DNA from: Ashinkailepas kermadecensis
Lineage: Eukaryota > Arthropoda > Thecostraca > Neolepadidae
Direction of reading: 5' to 3'
DNA: 64,000 nucleotides
Assembly (NCBI GenBank): GCA_034440615.1
Contig: JAOTOM010004841.1
Location: 36,001-100,000 of the forward strand
Below, piece by piece: positions 20,281 to 30,120 of the stretch. The notes beneath the pieces were generated by a model, which saw nothing but the letters and a program-made list of their open reading frames with translations, did not search any database and had not been told where the DNA came from. The translations under genes were made by a program, and so were the position numbers. Every line of letters starts with the position of its first letter. Positions within the stretch are counted from its first letter, which is position 1.

Positions 20281-20829
20281 TTTGAATAGTGGAAAGTGGT
20301 GCACTCTGTTCAGCAATTCCAGACCCGCAGCACAAAAGGTACACCATAGTTGTATCCGGTGCGGCGTTTCAATCACCTACCCGGCTCATGTATCTTCACC
20401 CTGCCAAATGGCTTCGTTTTGGACAACTATATCTTGTTGGAGATACAAGGTCACAACCAAAGCTTGAAGAAGGTGTAAAATCCATCTTGTTCTGCTGCGT
20501 GAGGTAAGACCGATTTTTTTTTGCAGGGAGAGAGACGGTGGCTTAACGACAATCCCGAGAAGGGCAGAAGCTATGGCCGTACGACGGGAAACCGGTGAGC
20601 ACACAGAACAATACAATCATAACCGTATCGTCAGAATCGTCAGAATCGTAGGTTAGAGTCCAATGCAAATGCAAAGGCTTAACCTTTATGTAACCATCTT
20701 CGTCCCGTGCTATTAGCCGTAAAAAAAGAATCTTTTCTCGCTCTTACCCAACTCATGGCTGAAAAAGAGATCCAAATGTTGCCTTTTAGATCTTCCACTT
20801 TTCCTCACAATCTTTGCATCCGCTTTGGC
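20281..20829. other. Unclassified flank of the giant element
   Basis: Mixed composition without a supported gene. Its right edge is the target site of the 6.4-kb element. Confidence 0.4.
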
Positions 20830-21056
20830 AATGCCAACAAGGGCGTCGCCACCGGGGGGGGGGGCAGCGGGGGCAATCTCCCCCCCCCCCCTGCCGTGAA
20901 ACTGCCCCCCCCCTCCTGAAATTTGAGGAGGCCCCTATCCGCAAATGCACAGCAAAAAAGGTGAGCAAGGAGGCCGACGGGACAGAAGATCATGCTGTCA
21001 ATGAAGCCTCAAGACTGACGAGGCCCCCAGGAAATATAATCAGGTCTCTATAAGAG

Positions 21057-23040
21057 ACGTAGAACAGAGATTGGGAGGAGCCCCCATGACGAAAAGGAGG
21101 CCCCATGACGAAAAGGAGGCCCCCATGACGAAAAGGAGGCCCCCATGACGAAAAGGAGGCCCCAAGACGTAGAACAGAGATTGGGAGGAGGCCCCCAGGA
21201 CGAAAAGGAGGCCCCAAGACGTAGAACAGAGATTGGGAGGAGCCCCTCAGGACGAAAAGGGGCCCCCAGGAGGAAAAGGAGGCCCCCAGGACGAAAAGGA
21301 GGCCCCCAGCACGAAAAGGAGGCCCCTAAGACGTAGAACAGAGATTGTGAGGTGGCCCCCAGGACGAAAAGGAGGCCCCCAGGACGAAAAGGAGGCCCCA
21401 GGACGCAAAGGAAGCCCCCAAGACGTAGAACAGAGATTGGGAGGAGGCCCCCAGGACTAAAAGGAGGCCCCCAGGACGAAAAGGAGGCCCCTGGAACGAA
21501 AAGGATGCACCCAAGGACGAAAAGGAGGCCCCTAAGACGTAGAACAGAGATTGGGAGGTAGCCCCAGGACGAAAAGGAGGCCCCAGGACGAAAAGGAGGC
21601 CCCCAGCACGAAAAGGAGGCCCTCAGGACGGAAAGGATGCCACCGAGACGGGCAAGAAGCCACCCAGGTTGGACGAAAAGGCTTCCGATGGGTGGCAGGA
21701 TATTCTTAATTTGGAAAACGAGGCCCCCAAGACGGAAGAGGATGCCCCTGCAATATAAAATTAAGACATGATAGGGGAGATTTCTCCGGACGCAATAGGG
21801 AGCCCCAAGACGGGTAAGAAGGTCTCCACAGGAATGAGAGAACGCCACCGAGACCAGCCAGATGAGGCCCATATTTTGGCAGAGGAAGACCCTAGAAGAG
21901 AAGATCTAGGACTAGGACGCAAAAGCACCCTGCTAAGAGGATAATGAGGCTCCAAGCACAGATAAGGAGGCCCCCATGACGTGAGAGGAGGCCCCTAATT
22001 TGAAAAAGGAGTCACCTAGGAGAGGGTAGGAGTCCCCAGAAATCAAGAGAGTCTCAAAAATGACACGGAGGCAACAAGGATTGCAAAGGAGGCCCCAACA
22101 CCGGAAAGGAGGCCCCAGAATATGAGAGGAGGCCCTAAGACGGAAAAGGAAGCCAGTGGATATGAGATGAGGTTTCGGAGACGCAAAAGCAGGCCCAAAC
22201 GGGTGAGGTTCCACCGAGATAGAAAAGGATGATCCAGAGACGTGGCAGGAGGCACCTAATTCGGAAGAGAACGACACAAGATTGGAAATGAGACCCCATG
22301 ATGAACGAGGAGGCCCCTAAAATAGGAGAGAAAGGCCATTGGATAAGAGAGATGGCTCCCAGGCGGAAAAGAAGGCTCGAAGACGGCTAAGAAGGTCCCC
22401 GGGAAATAACAAGGCCACTAAGATAGGAAAGGTTGCCAGTAATTTGGCAGAGGAGGCGCCTGGGAGAGAAGAGGAGTCCACCAGGAGATAAGAGACCACC
22501 CCTAAGATGGGTAAAGATCGAATCCACACGCAGAGCAGGAGGCCCCCAAGGCGTGAGAGGAGGCCCCTAGTTTGAAAAAGAAGGCCTCTAGAAGAGAAAT
22601 GAGGCACCTGCCGGACTCGAGAGGAGTCCCTCAAGAAGGAGTAGGTCTCCAGGACCAAATGAGGCCCCGAAGACCGGAAAGAATTCCCAGGAAATGAGAG
22701 GAGGCCCTTAAGATGGGAGTGGTAGCAGGTATGGAAGGAGGTGAGGTTTCCAAAATTGAAGTTCCCTCAAGACGGGTAAGGCTTTGCCAGGATAAAGGAG
22801 GAGGCCCACGAGGCGTGGCAGGAGGCCCCTAATTTGGTAGAGAATGCCCCTCGAAGATGAGAGGAAGCCCCATGCCATGTTAAAGGGGCCCCAGAATGCA
22901 AGAGGAGGCCCTCCAAGACAGGAGAGGAGGACCATTGAATATGGAGGAGGGTAGGACACACAAGGAGACGTCGAAAACCGGTAAAAAGGCTCTAGGAAAT
23001 GAGACGAGACCCTTAAGACGCGACAGGAGGCCTATAATTT
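21057..23040. repeat. GGCCCC(C)-rich minisatellite with higher-order units
   Basis: The core unit is about 20 bp, GACGAAAAGGAGGCCCCCAG. A longer phrase with GTAGAACAGAGATTGGGAGG recurs near 21057, 21169, 21218, 21332, 21426 and 21538, giving a higher-order period of about 50-115 bp. From about 21640 the units diverge steadily, keeping only GAGGCCC every 20-30 bp. The homogeneous left end and decayed right end suggest ongoing homogenisation from one side. Open frames across it are repeat artefacts. Confidence 0.9.
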
Positions 23041-23089
23041 GCAAGAAGAAACCCCTAAGAAATAGTAGGAGTCGTGTCTGGGTACTTTA

Positions 23090-24700
23090 AAATCACGATA
23101 TGGGCCCCAAAAGATCCGGCCGGTGCCCCCGCAAATTACGCTGAGCCTGGGGTACCAAGAATTCACGCCCGGACCACGAAAATCATGCCAGGGGCACGAC
23201 AGGTCGTACCGTGCCCCAACAGTCTCATTGGGACCAAAACAAATGAAGCCGGAGCAACGAAAAACAATCCGGACATGGATAATCACTCTGGAGCCCCAAC
23301 AATGACGCCAAAAGCCCCCAAAACGCATTGGACCCCCAAAAAGTGTCGGGGGCCGCTGTAACTCGCGCTAGGGATCCAAGAAAATGACGTCGGGGCCCAA
23401 AAGATCACATTGGACTCAAAAAAGTCGCGTCGCAGCCCTTGAAAATCACACTGGAGGCCCAGAAGGTCGCCCCGGGGCCCAAAAAGTTGCAGCTGCCCCA
23501 AAAACAAATCCTTAACCGGAATGTCACTCTGGGACAAAAAAAAACTCCTTCAGTGGCCGTAGTGCTATATCAAAGGGGCAAATGCCCCCTCCATCCTGAG
23601 AGGGATAAGCTCCAAAGAATCGTGCCGGGGCCTCAAAAATCGCGCTGGGGCCACCAAAATTCGCGTCGGTCCACCAGAATTCGCGTATGGGTCTCCAAAT
23701 AAATACGGCGAGCCCCGGAAAACTCGCTCCGAGGCCCGAAAAATTGCAACAGGAACCGCCAAAATCACGTTGGGGCCACAGCTAAATACAACGCGTCCCA
23801 CAAACTCGAACCGGTCCTCCCAAATATCGCGCTCGGGACCCACAATTCCCATCGGTAGTCCCGTCGAGGCTCTACAAAATTGGCGTCTAGGGCCACACGT
23901 AAGCACAGTGTGACCACAAACACCGGATCGGTATCCGAAAAAAATCAAGCTGAAGCCCTCCAAAATAAGGAGGGATTCCAACAACTAAATGCCCAGGTTA
24001 AAAACAATGGCTCTGGAACATCGACCATATTATCAGATGCCTTCACAAATTGCGTACGGCACCGAAAAACAAACCGGATCTCGAACAATCGAGGTGGGAT
24101 ACAAAAACATGGCGCCAAGGGCTCGAGAAATTAGGCCGGGATTCGGACTTTTAAAAAAATCATAAAAGATTCACAAAAATCGCATTGGCCCAGAAAACTG
24201 GGGTTGGGTCTCCGGAACCACGCGCCTGGGCGCGATAAGCCGCTCTGGGACCTAGAAACATCGTACCGAAGCCCCAAGATTGTACTGGGGCCCAACAAGT
24301 GTGCGTCAGAAGCCCAAAATAAACACATCGGGACCCTAAGAGCACAACGGGGGCCGAAAATACAACTGGCCCTCCAAAGCGCACAGAGTCTCACAAAAAG
24401 CGACAGGGCCTTAACACATGCGTTGTAGCCATAAATACACATACCGGGAGGTCTAAAAAATACACCGGAAGCTCTCAAGGCACACAGGGGCCATGATAAC
24501 GCACAAGTGCCTGAAGAAGTGGCTGGGGCCGCAAAAGGCAACATGGTTCCAAAACAAACAAAAAGACCGGGCTCTAAATAAACACATCGGGATCTTCGAA
24601 AACGCCCTGACACGTCAAAAAAATCATCGGTGCACAAAAAATGCAAGAAACCCTAACACGAGCAGGGGGTTCGAAAATGTTTTAGGCCCCTAACAATAAA
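23090..24700. repeat. Diverged GGGGCCCAAAA-type repeat and left arm of large inverted repeat
   Basis: Units of about 25-35 bp with a purine-rich core (AAAATCGCGCTGGGGCC type) run through the region. From about 23920 to 24690 it is the reverse complement of 25175-25950. For example, the segment 24578-24622 pairs with 25238-25282 nearly base for base. Confidence 0.85.
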
Positions 24701-25174
24701 TGGATTGGAGCCATAATACACAATCATGGACCAAGAAAGACGCAACGGGTCCAAAAAACAACGCTGAGGCAGGGCCTCGGTTCGGTAGTCAATCTGGGAG
24801 GATAGCAGCAAGGATATGCAGTGCATCAAAGCTCAGCGGAAACCGCATTTCATAACTACCAGAAAATGTGGGAAGTAGGAAACCAATGATCGAATTTAAT
24901 CAATCGACTTTTCGCAGCGAACGCCCATACGAAGCATTCCATCACGTCAAATATGGCGCAAGTCTATCATGTGGCAGCAATTAGCAAAACGCAGAAGGCC
25001 TAGCAGAAACCGTAGCATCGCACGAAGTGTGGCGAATGCACCGAATACGAAAGATGGGTGTGCACGTGCACTGACGTTGCCGTCGTGGCGACCGGGTGCT
25101 ATGAACTGGAATGCCTGAAGTTGTGAAATTTTGTATTTTAAAGTGGTGGGTAATACATTTTAAATTGAAGTTAT

Positions 25175-25950
25175 GGGCCTAATACATCTTCGAAACCCTG
25201 CTGGTTTTAGGGCTTTGTTGCTTTTTTTGTGCACCGAGTATTTTTTACGTGTCAGGGCGCTTTCGAAGATCCCGATGTGTTTATTTAGCTACCGGTCGTT
25301 TTGTACGTTTTGGAACCATGTTGCCTTTTGTGGCCCCAGCCTCTTTTTCAGGCCCTTGTGCGTTCTCATGGCCCCTGTACGCCTTGCGAGCTTGCAGTGT
25401 ATTTTTTTAGAGCTTCCGGTATGTTTATTTAGGGCTGCAACGTATGTTTTAAGGCCCTATCGCTTTTTGGGAGACTCGGTGCGCCTTGGAGAGTTAGTTG
25501 TATTTTCGGGCACCGTTGTACTCTTAGGGTCCCGCTGTGTATATTTGGGGCTTCTGACGCACATTTGTGGAGCCCCAGCACGATTTTGGGGCCTCGGTGC
25601 GATTTTTCTGGGTCCCAGCGCTACTTATCGCGCCCAGGCGCGTGGTTCCGGAGTTCCAACGCCAGCTTTCTGGGGTCAACGCGATTTTTGTGGATCTTTT
25701 CTGGGTTTTTTTCAAGTCCGAATCCCAGCCTGATTGTGCGAGCCTCTGGCGCCATGTTTTTGTATCCCACCTCGATTTTTCGAGATCCGGTATGCTTTTC
25801 GGTGCCATACGCAATTTTTGAAGGCATCTGGAAAAAAATGTTCGGTACTCCAGAGCCATTTTCCTGACCCGGACATTTATTTGTTGGAATCCATCCTTTT
25901 TTGGAGGGCTCCAGCTTTATTTTTTGGGATATCGATCCAGTTTTGTGGTA
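25175..25950. repeat. Right arm of large inverted repeat
   Basis: Reverse complement of 23920-24690, with the symmetry centre near 24930 and a loop of about 480 bp. A plus frame of 186 codons (25173-25733) and a minus frame of 275 codons (26448-25621) are open in it but look like repeat translation. Confidence 0.85.
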
Positions 25951-26399
25951 TAGGTGTAATTTCAGCAGTGTGAGGTAACTTATAAAGGGATACCAAAAGA
26001 AAACCTTAGAACTGGGTGGTGGAGTTAGGGTTGAAATCCGACCAATCAGAAACCATAGTGGTAGGTTAGGCCCCTCCACAGGACAATTTAGTTGATAACT
26101 AATTATATTATTTCGAAATGTCCCCTTTGACAAAATAGCGGTCGAAATCCAAGGACTTTTTAATGGGCGTAGGTGCCCCCCCCCCTGCAAATCCGTTTGC
26201 CCCTCCTGCTTGACGCAAATATAGGTACTCCACTGGTCCCTCAATAATTTTCCGAAACATACGCCCATGGGGCAAAGCCAACATTGAGGGGACAAATTAC
26301 CCCTCACAAGCATACAATATAACATCCATGCCCCATATAAAATGGGATGAATGATGTTTTTAAATGCATTTCTTCCAACAAACTTCTTTTCTGTTAATA

Positions 26400-27130
26400 C
26401 AGCCTGCATGATTAGAGCTTCCCAGCTTCCATACCTCCTCAACGTCATTTACAAAACGGTACAGCACAGCGAAAACGATGGGCGTGACGGCGTGGAATTT
26501 GAAGGTTTGGATTATGTATGCACTGACATTGTTGCATTGCTGCATTGTCATTTATGCATTGCTGTTCAATGCTTGTTCTTGCCGTTAATTTATTCGCTGA
26601 GGATATATTTTAGCTCGTGTGACAGTTGCCTTGCAGCCAGCACCAAATGTTATAAAAAGAAACAAATTCCTAAGATGGCGCTCAGAAAACCAATGCAATC
26701 CACTTCTCGTTGTCACCTTTGCGAAATTGTCGTCCTAGGACTGAGAAGTGATCGTTCAAACTTTGCTTATGACATCAAGGTGGTGGGAATAAATAACAGT
26801 AGTGATGAATCTAGCTATATTCAGTTAGACTTGGAGGACTTAAAAGTGGGTTGATCAATGGCAGATATCTGTAAGATATGCTTAGCACCAGCCCCGCCAG
26901 CTCGCTGCAATCTAGAGGCCAGCGGGAAGATTCGAGAATGCATTGAGACGTTGGTTTGTTTTGGCACTGATGTATTTATCCAAATATTACTTATTTATAC
27001 CCTGGTATGGCTCAGTTTTCAGCGAAAATGATTAGTGCTATTGCGTTTTGAGTAAATGATGCACCATGCCAAGAACAAACAAAACTCCAGTATGAAATCA
27101 TGTTCCCCATTCTCGAACCATAGTAAGAGC
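26400..27130. repeat. Duplicated segment, copy 1 (inside giant element)
   Basis: It matches 35263-35985 closely, beginning at CCTGCATGATTAGAGC. Both copies carry short frames (MALRKP...STSRCHLCEIVVLG near 26675, and MADICKICLAPA-like near 26860) with CxxC pairs. These frames are broken, and the differences between copies are not biased to synonymous sites, so I do not call a gene. Confidence 0.75.
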
Positions 27131-27248
27131 CTAAAAACAATATGAGACCCTAACACAATGGAGGCCCCCTTTGGGGGAACAGGAGGCCCCCTTTCGACCT
27201 TGCCCCCTCCCCCTGGAAGAATTTCGTGGCGACGCCACTGAATGCCAA

Positions 27249-27718
27249 AGCTATCGTTGAAGAAGTTTGCCCGAATGCTCCTAGCTGAGATATGTAAAAC
27301 GGCACTTTGTGGTCTGCCCCCCCCCCCTCCCCCGTCGAAATGACTGGATGCGACGTGACCGGCATAAGTATGTATTTATGGGTGGAACTTCCAATAAAAT
27401 CCATCCATGACATGGCTATTGAGGATTTACGTAATGAACATCGAGCCAGCACTAACTTATAAAACAAACACACAAAAGACACTGGTTATTGCATATCGCG
27501 CTTATCTCATTTGCACTGTCTTGCGTGAAGCACTAGTGTAGTGTCCGAAAGGTTTGCGAAAATTGAATGCGGTTCTCTTGTATGGCCTTGTGTTTTCTAG
27601 GTGGTAACTTTCCATACATCCTCACGGGCACTAACACTAATTTCTGAAAGCTAGTTGGTGCTCAGCCATGCTTTCGTAGCACTCATGCACTGCCTGCTGA
27701 TAATAAAACTCCGACCAC
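27249..27718. other. Short unclassified spacer
   Basis: Flank between the giant element and the CAGGGG repeat. A G/C-run near 27317-27333 resembles element ends seen elsewhere in the window. No gene seen. Confidence 0.4.
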
Positions 27719-28420
27719 CAGGGGTGTCGATTTTTGAAAAACATTGGGGGGCCGAAGTGCCAACGCACTAGACCCCCCAAAAAAAAAAAAAAAAACTCAT
27801 CGGATTTAGCCCACTATATTTTCAGATCTCAGAAATTCTGATTTTTATTCGACGATGTGTATGTTTATGTTTATTAAGCATCCTCACCAACGGGGAAAAT
27901 CGTCCAATAACTGGTGAAGTCGCATAATTAAAAGAGCAGTGTTCAGTACATGTCAACATAAGAACTCTTGGTTGGTTATTGGTTCTACGACACGTCGACC
28001 GTTGTGTCATATAGCGTCGCCAATCTCTCACGCCGATTGGTCGCGGGCGAAGAGTAGCGACAGGTGAGACTCGAACTCACCAACATAACAACTCTGAGTA
28101 ATAGCATGCGACTGCAGTGCCATATAGTGGGCTCGGATCTATCGTCACCGTCACCGTGACCGTCACTGTTACCCTCCTCCTCACTCCACACACCAACAAA
28201 CACACACCGGCTTAAATAAAAATACTTCAGCGATCAGATGCAGGCTAAAACACACCGGCATTGATGAAGCATCAGAGCACAGCAGACCTAAACGGTGATG
28301 ACGATGGGTGAAAGTATTTCCTTGGTGCCTAACGTTAGGGAGGGGAATTTTTCCCTTTAGTACGCCACTGCGGCTGCTCAACGTGTTTTTTCCGCAAATT
28401 GCACGATCGAGAGTAGAAAG
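27719..28420. repeat. CAGGGGTGTCGATTT repeat, left end, copy A (carries SINE)
   Basis: It starts CAGGGGTGTCGATTTTTGAA at 27719. It matches 41187-41750 throughout except for the SINE at 27969-28080. Both copies end with the phrase GATCGAGAGTAG and then diverge. The terminus is the inverse of the many right ends CAAATCGACGCCCCTG found between 33 and 48.5 kb. Confidence 0.85.
27969..28080 (-). mobile_element. 5'-truncated tRNA-derived SINE
   Basis: It matches the longer SINE at 61501-61660 but lacks the A-box half of the tRNA head. The B-box (read on the minus strand, GAGTTCGAGTC) is kept. It is flanked by CAACATAAGAACTCT (27954-27968) and CAACATAACAACTCT (28081-28095), a 15-bp TSD with one difference. 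The paralogous segment has the empty site at 41418-41432. Confidence 0.92.
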
Positions 28421-29400
28421 GCCCTTCGGATAATTTTCTTTCGGGACCCATTCTTAATTTTCCTGTGCCCTGGTCGATTCGATGGAGTCTCCTTGTGGTT
28501 TTTGTGGTGAAGTCTATTTTTATAAGCCACCTGCAAGCTATTTTTGGAACCCGGTACGATTCTTCTGGCTCTCGGTGCGTTTTTTCCGGTGCCCAAACAG
28601 GTTTCTTTTCCGGCGTCCGACGACTTCTTATTTTGTGGATCTTTGACGCAATTTTTCCGTCCGCAAGGTGACATTCCGGGTATATATTGGTACTTGGGAA
28701 GCCAGCTGCAACTTGTGGGGCTCCGGCACGACGTTTTGGCCCCAGTGAGATTTTCAAGAGAAGCGGCGTGAATTTTTGTTGTCTAAGTGCGATTTTTTGG
28801 GGCCCCGTCGTCACTTGTTGGGTTCCCTTGCGGTGGCTACAGCACGTTTGTGGGGGCCCAACAAGTTTTGGTTTTGGAGCTATTGATGAGATCCCAGATT
28901 GATTTTCCGTGTCCGGACTGTTTTTCATTTACCCGGCTTCATTTGTTGGGTGATCTCAACAAGACTTTTAGAGCCCCGGTGGGCCTGTCAGGCCTTTGGC
29001 GTGATTTTCAGGGGTCCGGGTGATAATTCTTAGTACCCCAGTCTCGGCGTGATTTTCAGGAGGCCCCGGCCCGACCGTTTGTGGCCCCCGTCGTGATTTT
29101 CTTGAATCCTGGCACGACTTGTTTGCGGCCCCAACGTGATTTTCAGGGGCCCAGGTGCAAACTTTTGAGGCCCCAGCGTCATTATCGGGGCCCCTGCGCT
29201 ACGTTTCGGGGCCCCCAAAGTGATTTTTCTAAGCCCCGGTGCGATTTTTGGTGGACCGAGTGAAATTTTTAGGGAGCATAGCGCATTTTTTCCTAAGCTC
29301 GGCGGATTCTTGGGGGCCCCACAACCTATCAGGAGGGGGGGGGTAAGGAAACTGCCCACAATTCCCCCTCCCCATTCGGTATGTCACTGTGCCATGCAAT
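28421..29400. repeat. GGCCCC/ATTTTT-type diverged minisatellite, third block
   Basis: Units of about 30 bp such as GCGTGATTTTCAGGGG and GGCCCCAGCGT recur; the same style and orientation are seen in the right arm at 25175-25950. The block interrupts the paralogy between 27.7-30 kb and 41-42 kb, so it was added to or lost from one copy. A G10 run and CCCC patch close it at 29330-29370. Confidence 0.75.
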
Positions 29401-30120
29401 GATGCAACATAAGAATCCAGGATTAGTTCATCTGTTTCATCGCTCACATGTGATTTCAACTCCCCAGTTATCCAGACAGTTTGAGGAAAGTCAAACATCT
29501 GCTACATGGATCAGCAAGGATGGATTGTAAGGCAACATGGATACCATGGAATTCCGGTCACAGTAGTTATGCTGCAATACATACCTTCTTCAACAGACTG
29601 CTTTGGAGATGGATGAGTTCCTGAAGTTTGGTCAGGGTTGGAGTTGGAGGTGGATGGAGCAACACTGTGAAGGACATAACATATGGTTCAAGAGACTTGT
29701 TTCCATTAACAATACAGGGGATGAAGTAACATTTTCATTGACTTCTATGGCTTTCATTGGCTTCATTGACTTCTATGGTGTCCTGAGTAAGTAGGACAAT
29801 CGAGATGGGTTTCTGTTATATGCATTGTAGAAGCAATGTTATAATGTAGCTTTTATACCCCAGTGAGAATGGTATGGATTCACTCATAAGTGAATTTGCA
29901 AACATACTGATATATCAGTTAACAACAATGCAGGGAGCTATGTGATCAACATGGTCTGTGCCCTAAAACCCAAATAACTAAGTAACAATGCAGGGAATCT
30001 GCTGCATAACAGTTTGACCATAAATTAGCCATGATATATGGCATCATACTTCCCATGCTATTTAGAATAGTGAGCTATAGTTTGTGTACAAACATCAGGA
30101 CATTAGAAATGTTAATTAAC
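29401..30120. other. Unclassified AT-rich sequence
   Basis: No ORF above 65 codons and no termini. A phrase near 29940-29985 (TGCCCTAAAACCCAAATAACTA) resembles the SINE/LINE tails at 44555 and 61230. Confidence 0.4.

Larger units (their letters stand above)
20838..27240. mobile_element. Giant (6.4 kb) non-autonomous inverted-repeat element with 8-bp TSD, hAT-like
   Basis: The left end reads CAAGGGCGTCGCCACC and the right end, on the opposite strand, CAGTGGCGTCGCCACG. They form an inverted repeat of about 15 bp with two mismatches. Both are flanked by the identical octamer AATGCCAA (20830-20837 and 27241-27248). An 8-bp TSD with a CA(G)NGGCG-type end points to hAT-like transposition. The inside has no transposase that I can recognise. 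In order it contains G/C homopolymer runs (20858-20920), a GGCCCC minisatellite, a diverged relative of it, a large inverted repeat (23920-25950), and a 3' part (26400-27130) that is also found at 35263-35985. A copy of the same right terminus occurs at 36017. Confidence 0.75.

Noticed and set aside
20838..20920. G/C homopolymer runs as a possible origin or G-quadruplex locus
   Set aside because: Such runs lie beside the ends of many elements in the window and are better read as element-terminal sequence.
21048..21872. 274-codon minus ORF and several plus ORFs in the GGCCC minisatellite
   Set aside because: Translation of tandem repeats; open in both strands, no domain.
25621..26448. 275-codon minus ORF ending in the inverted-repeat arm
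   Set aside because: Half of it is diverged satellite, and the paralogous segment at 35263 does not keep the frame.
26675..26900. Small CxxC-containing frames (CHLCE..., ICKICLAP...) in the duplicated segment, suggestive of a ZAD-like zinc finger
   Set aside because: Frames are separated by stops, lack the downstream Cys pair, and the two copies differ at non-synonymous positions as readily as elsewhere.
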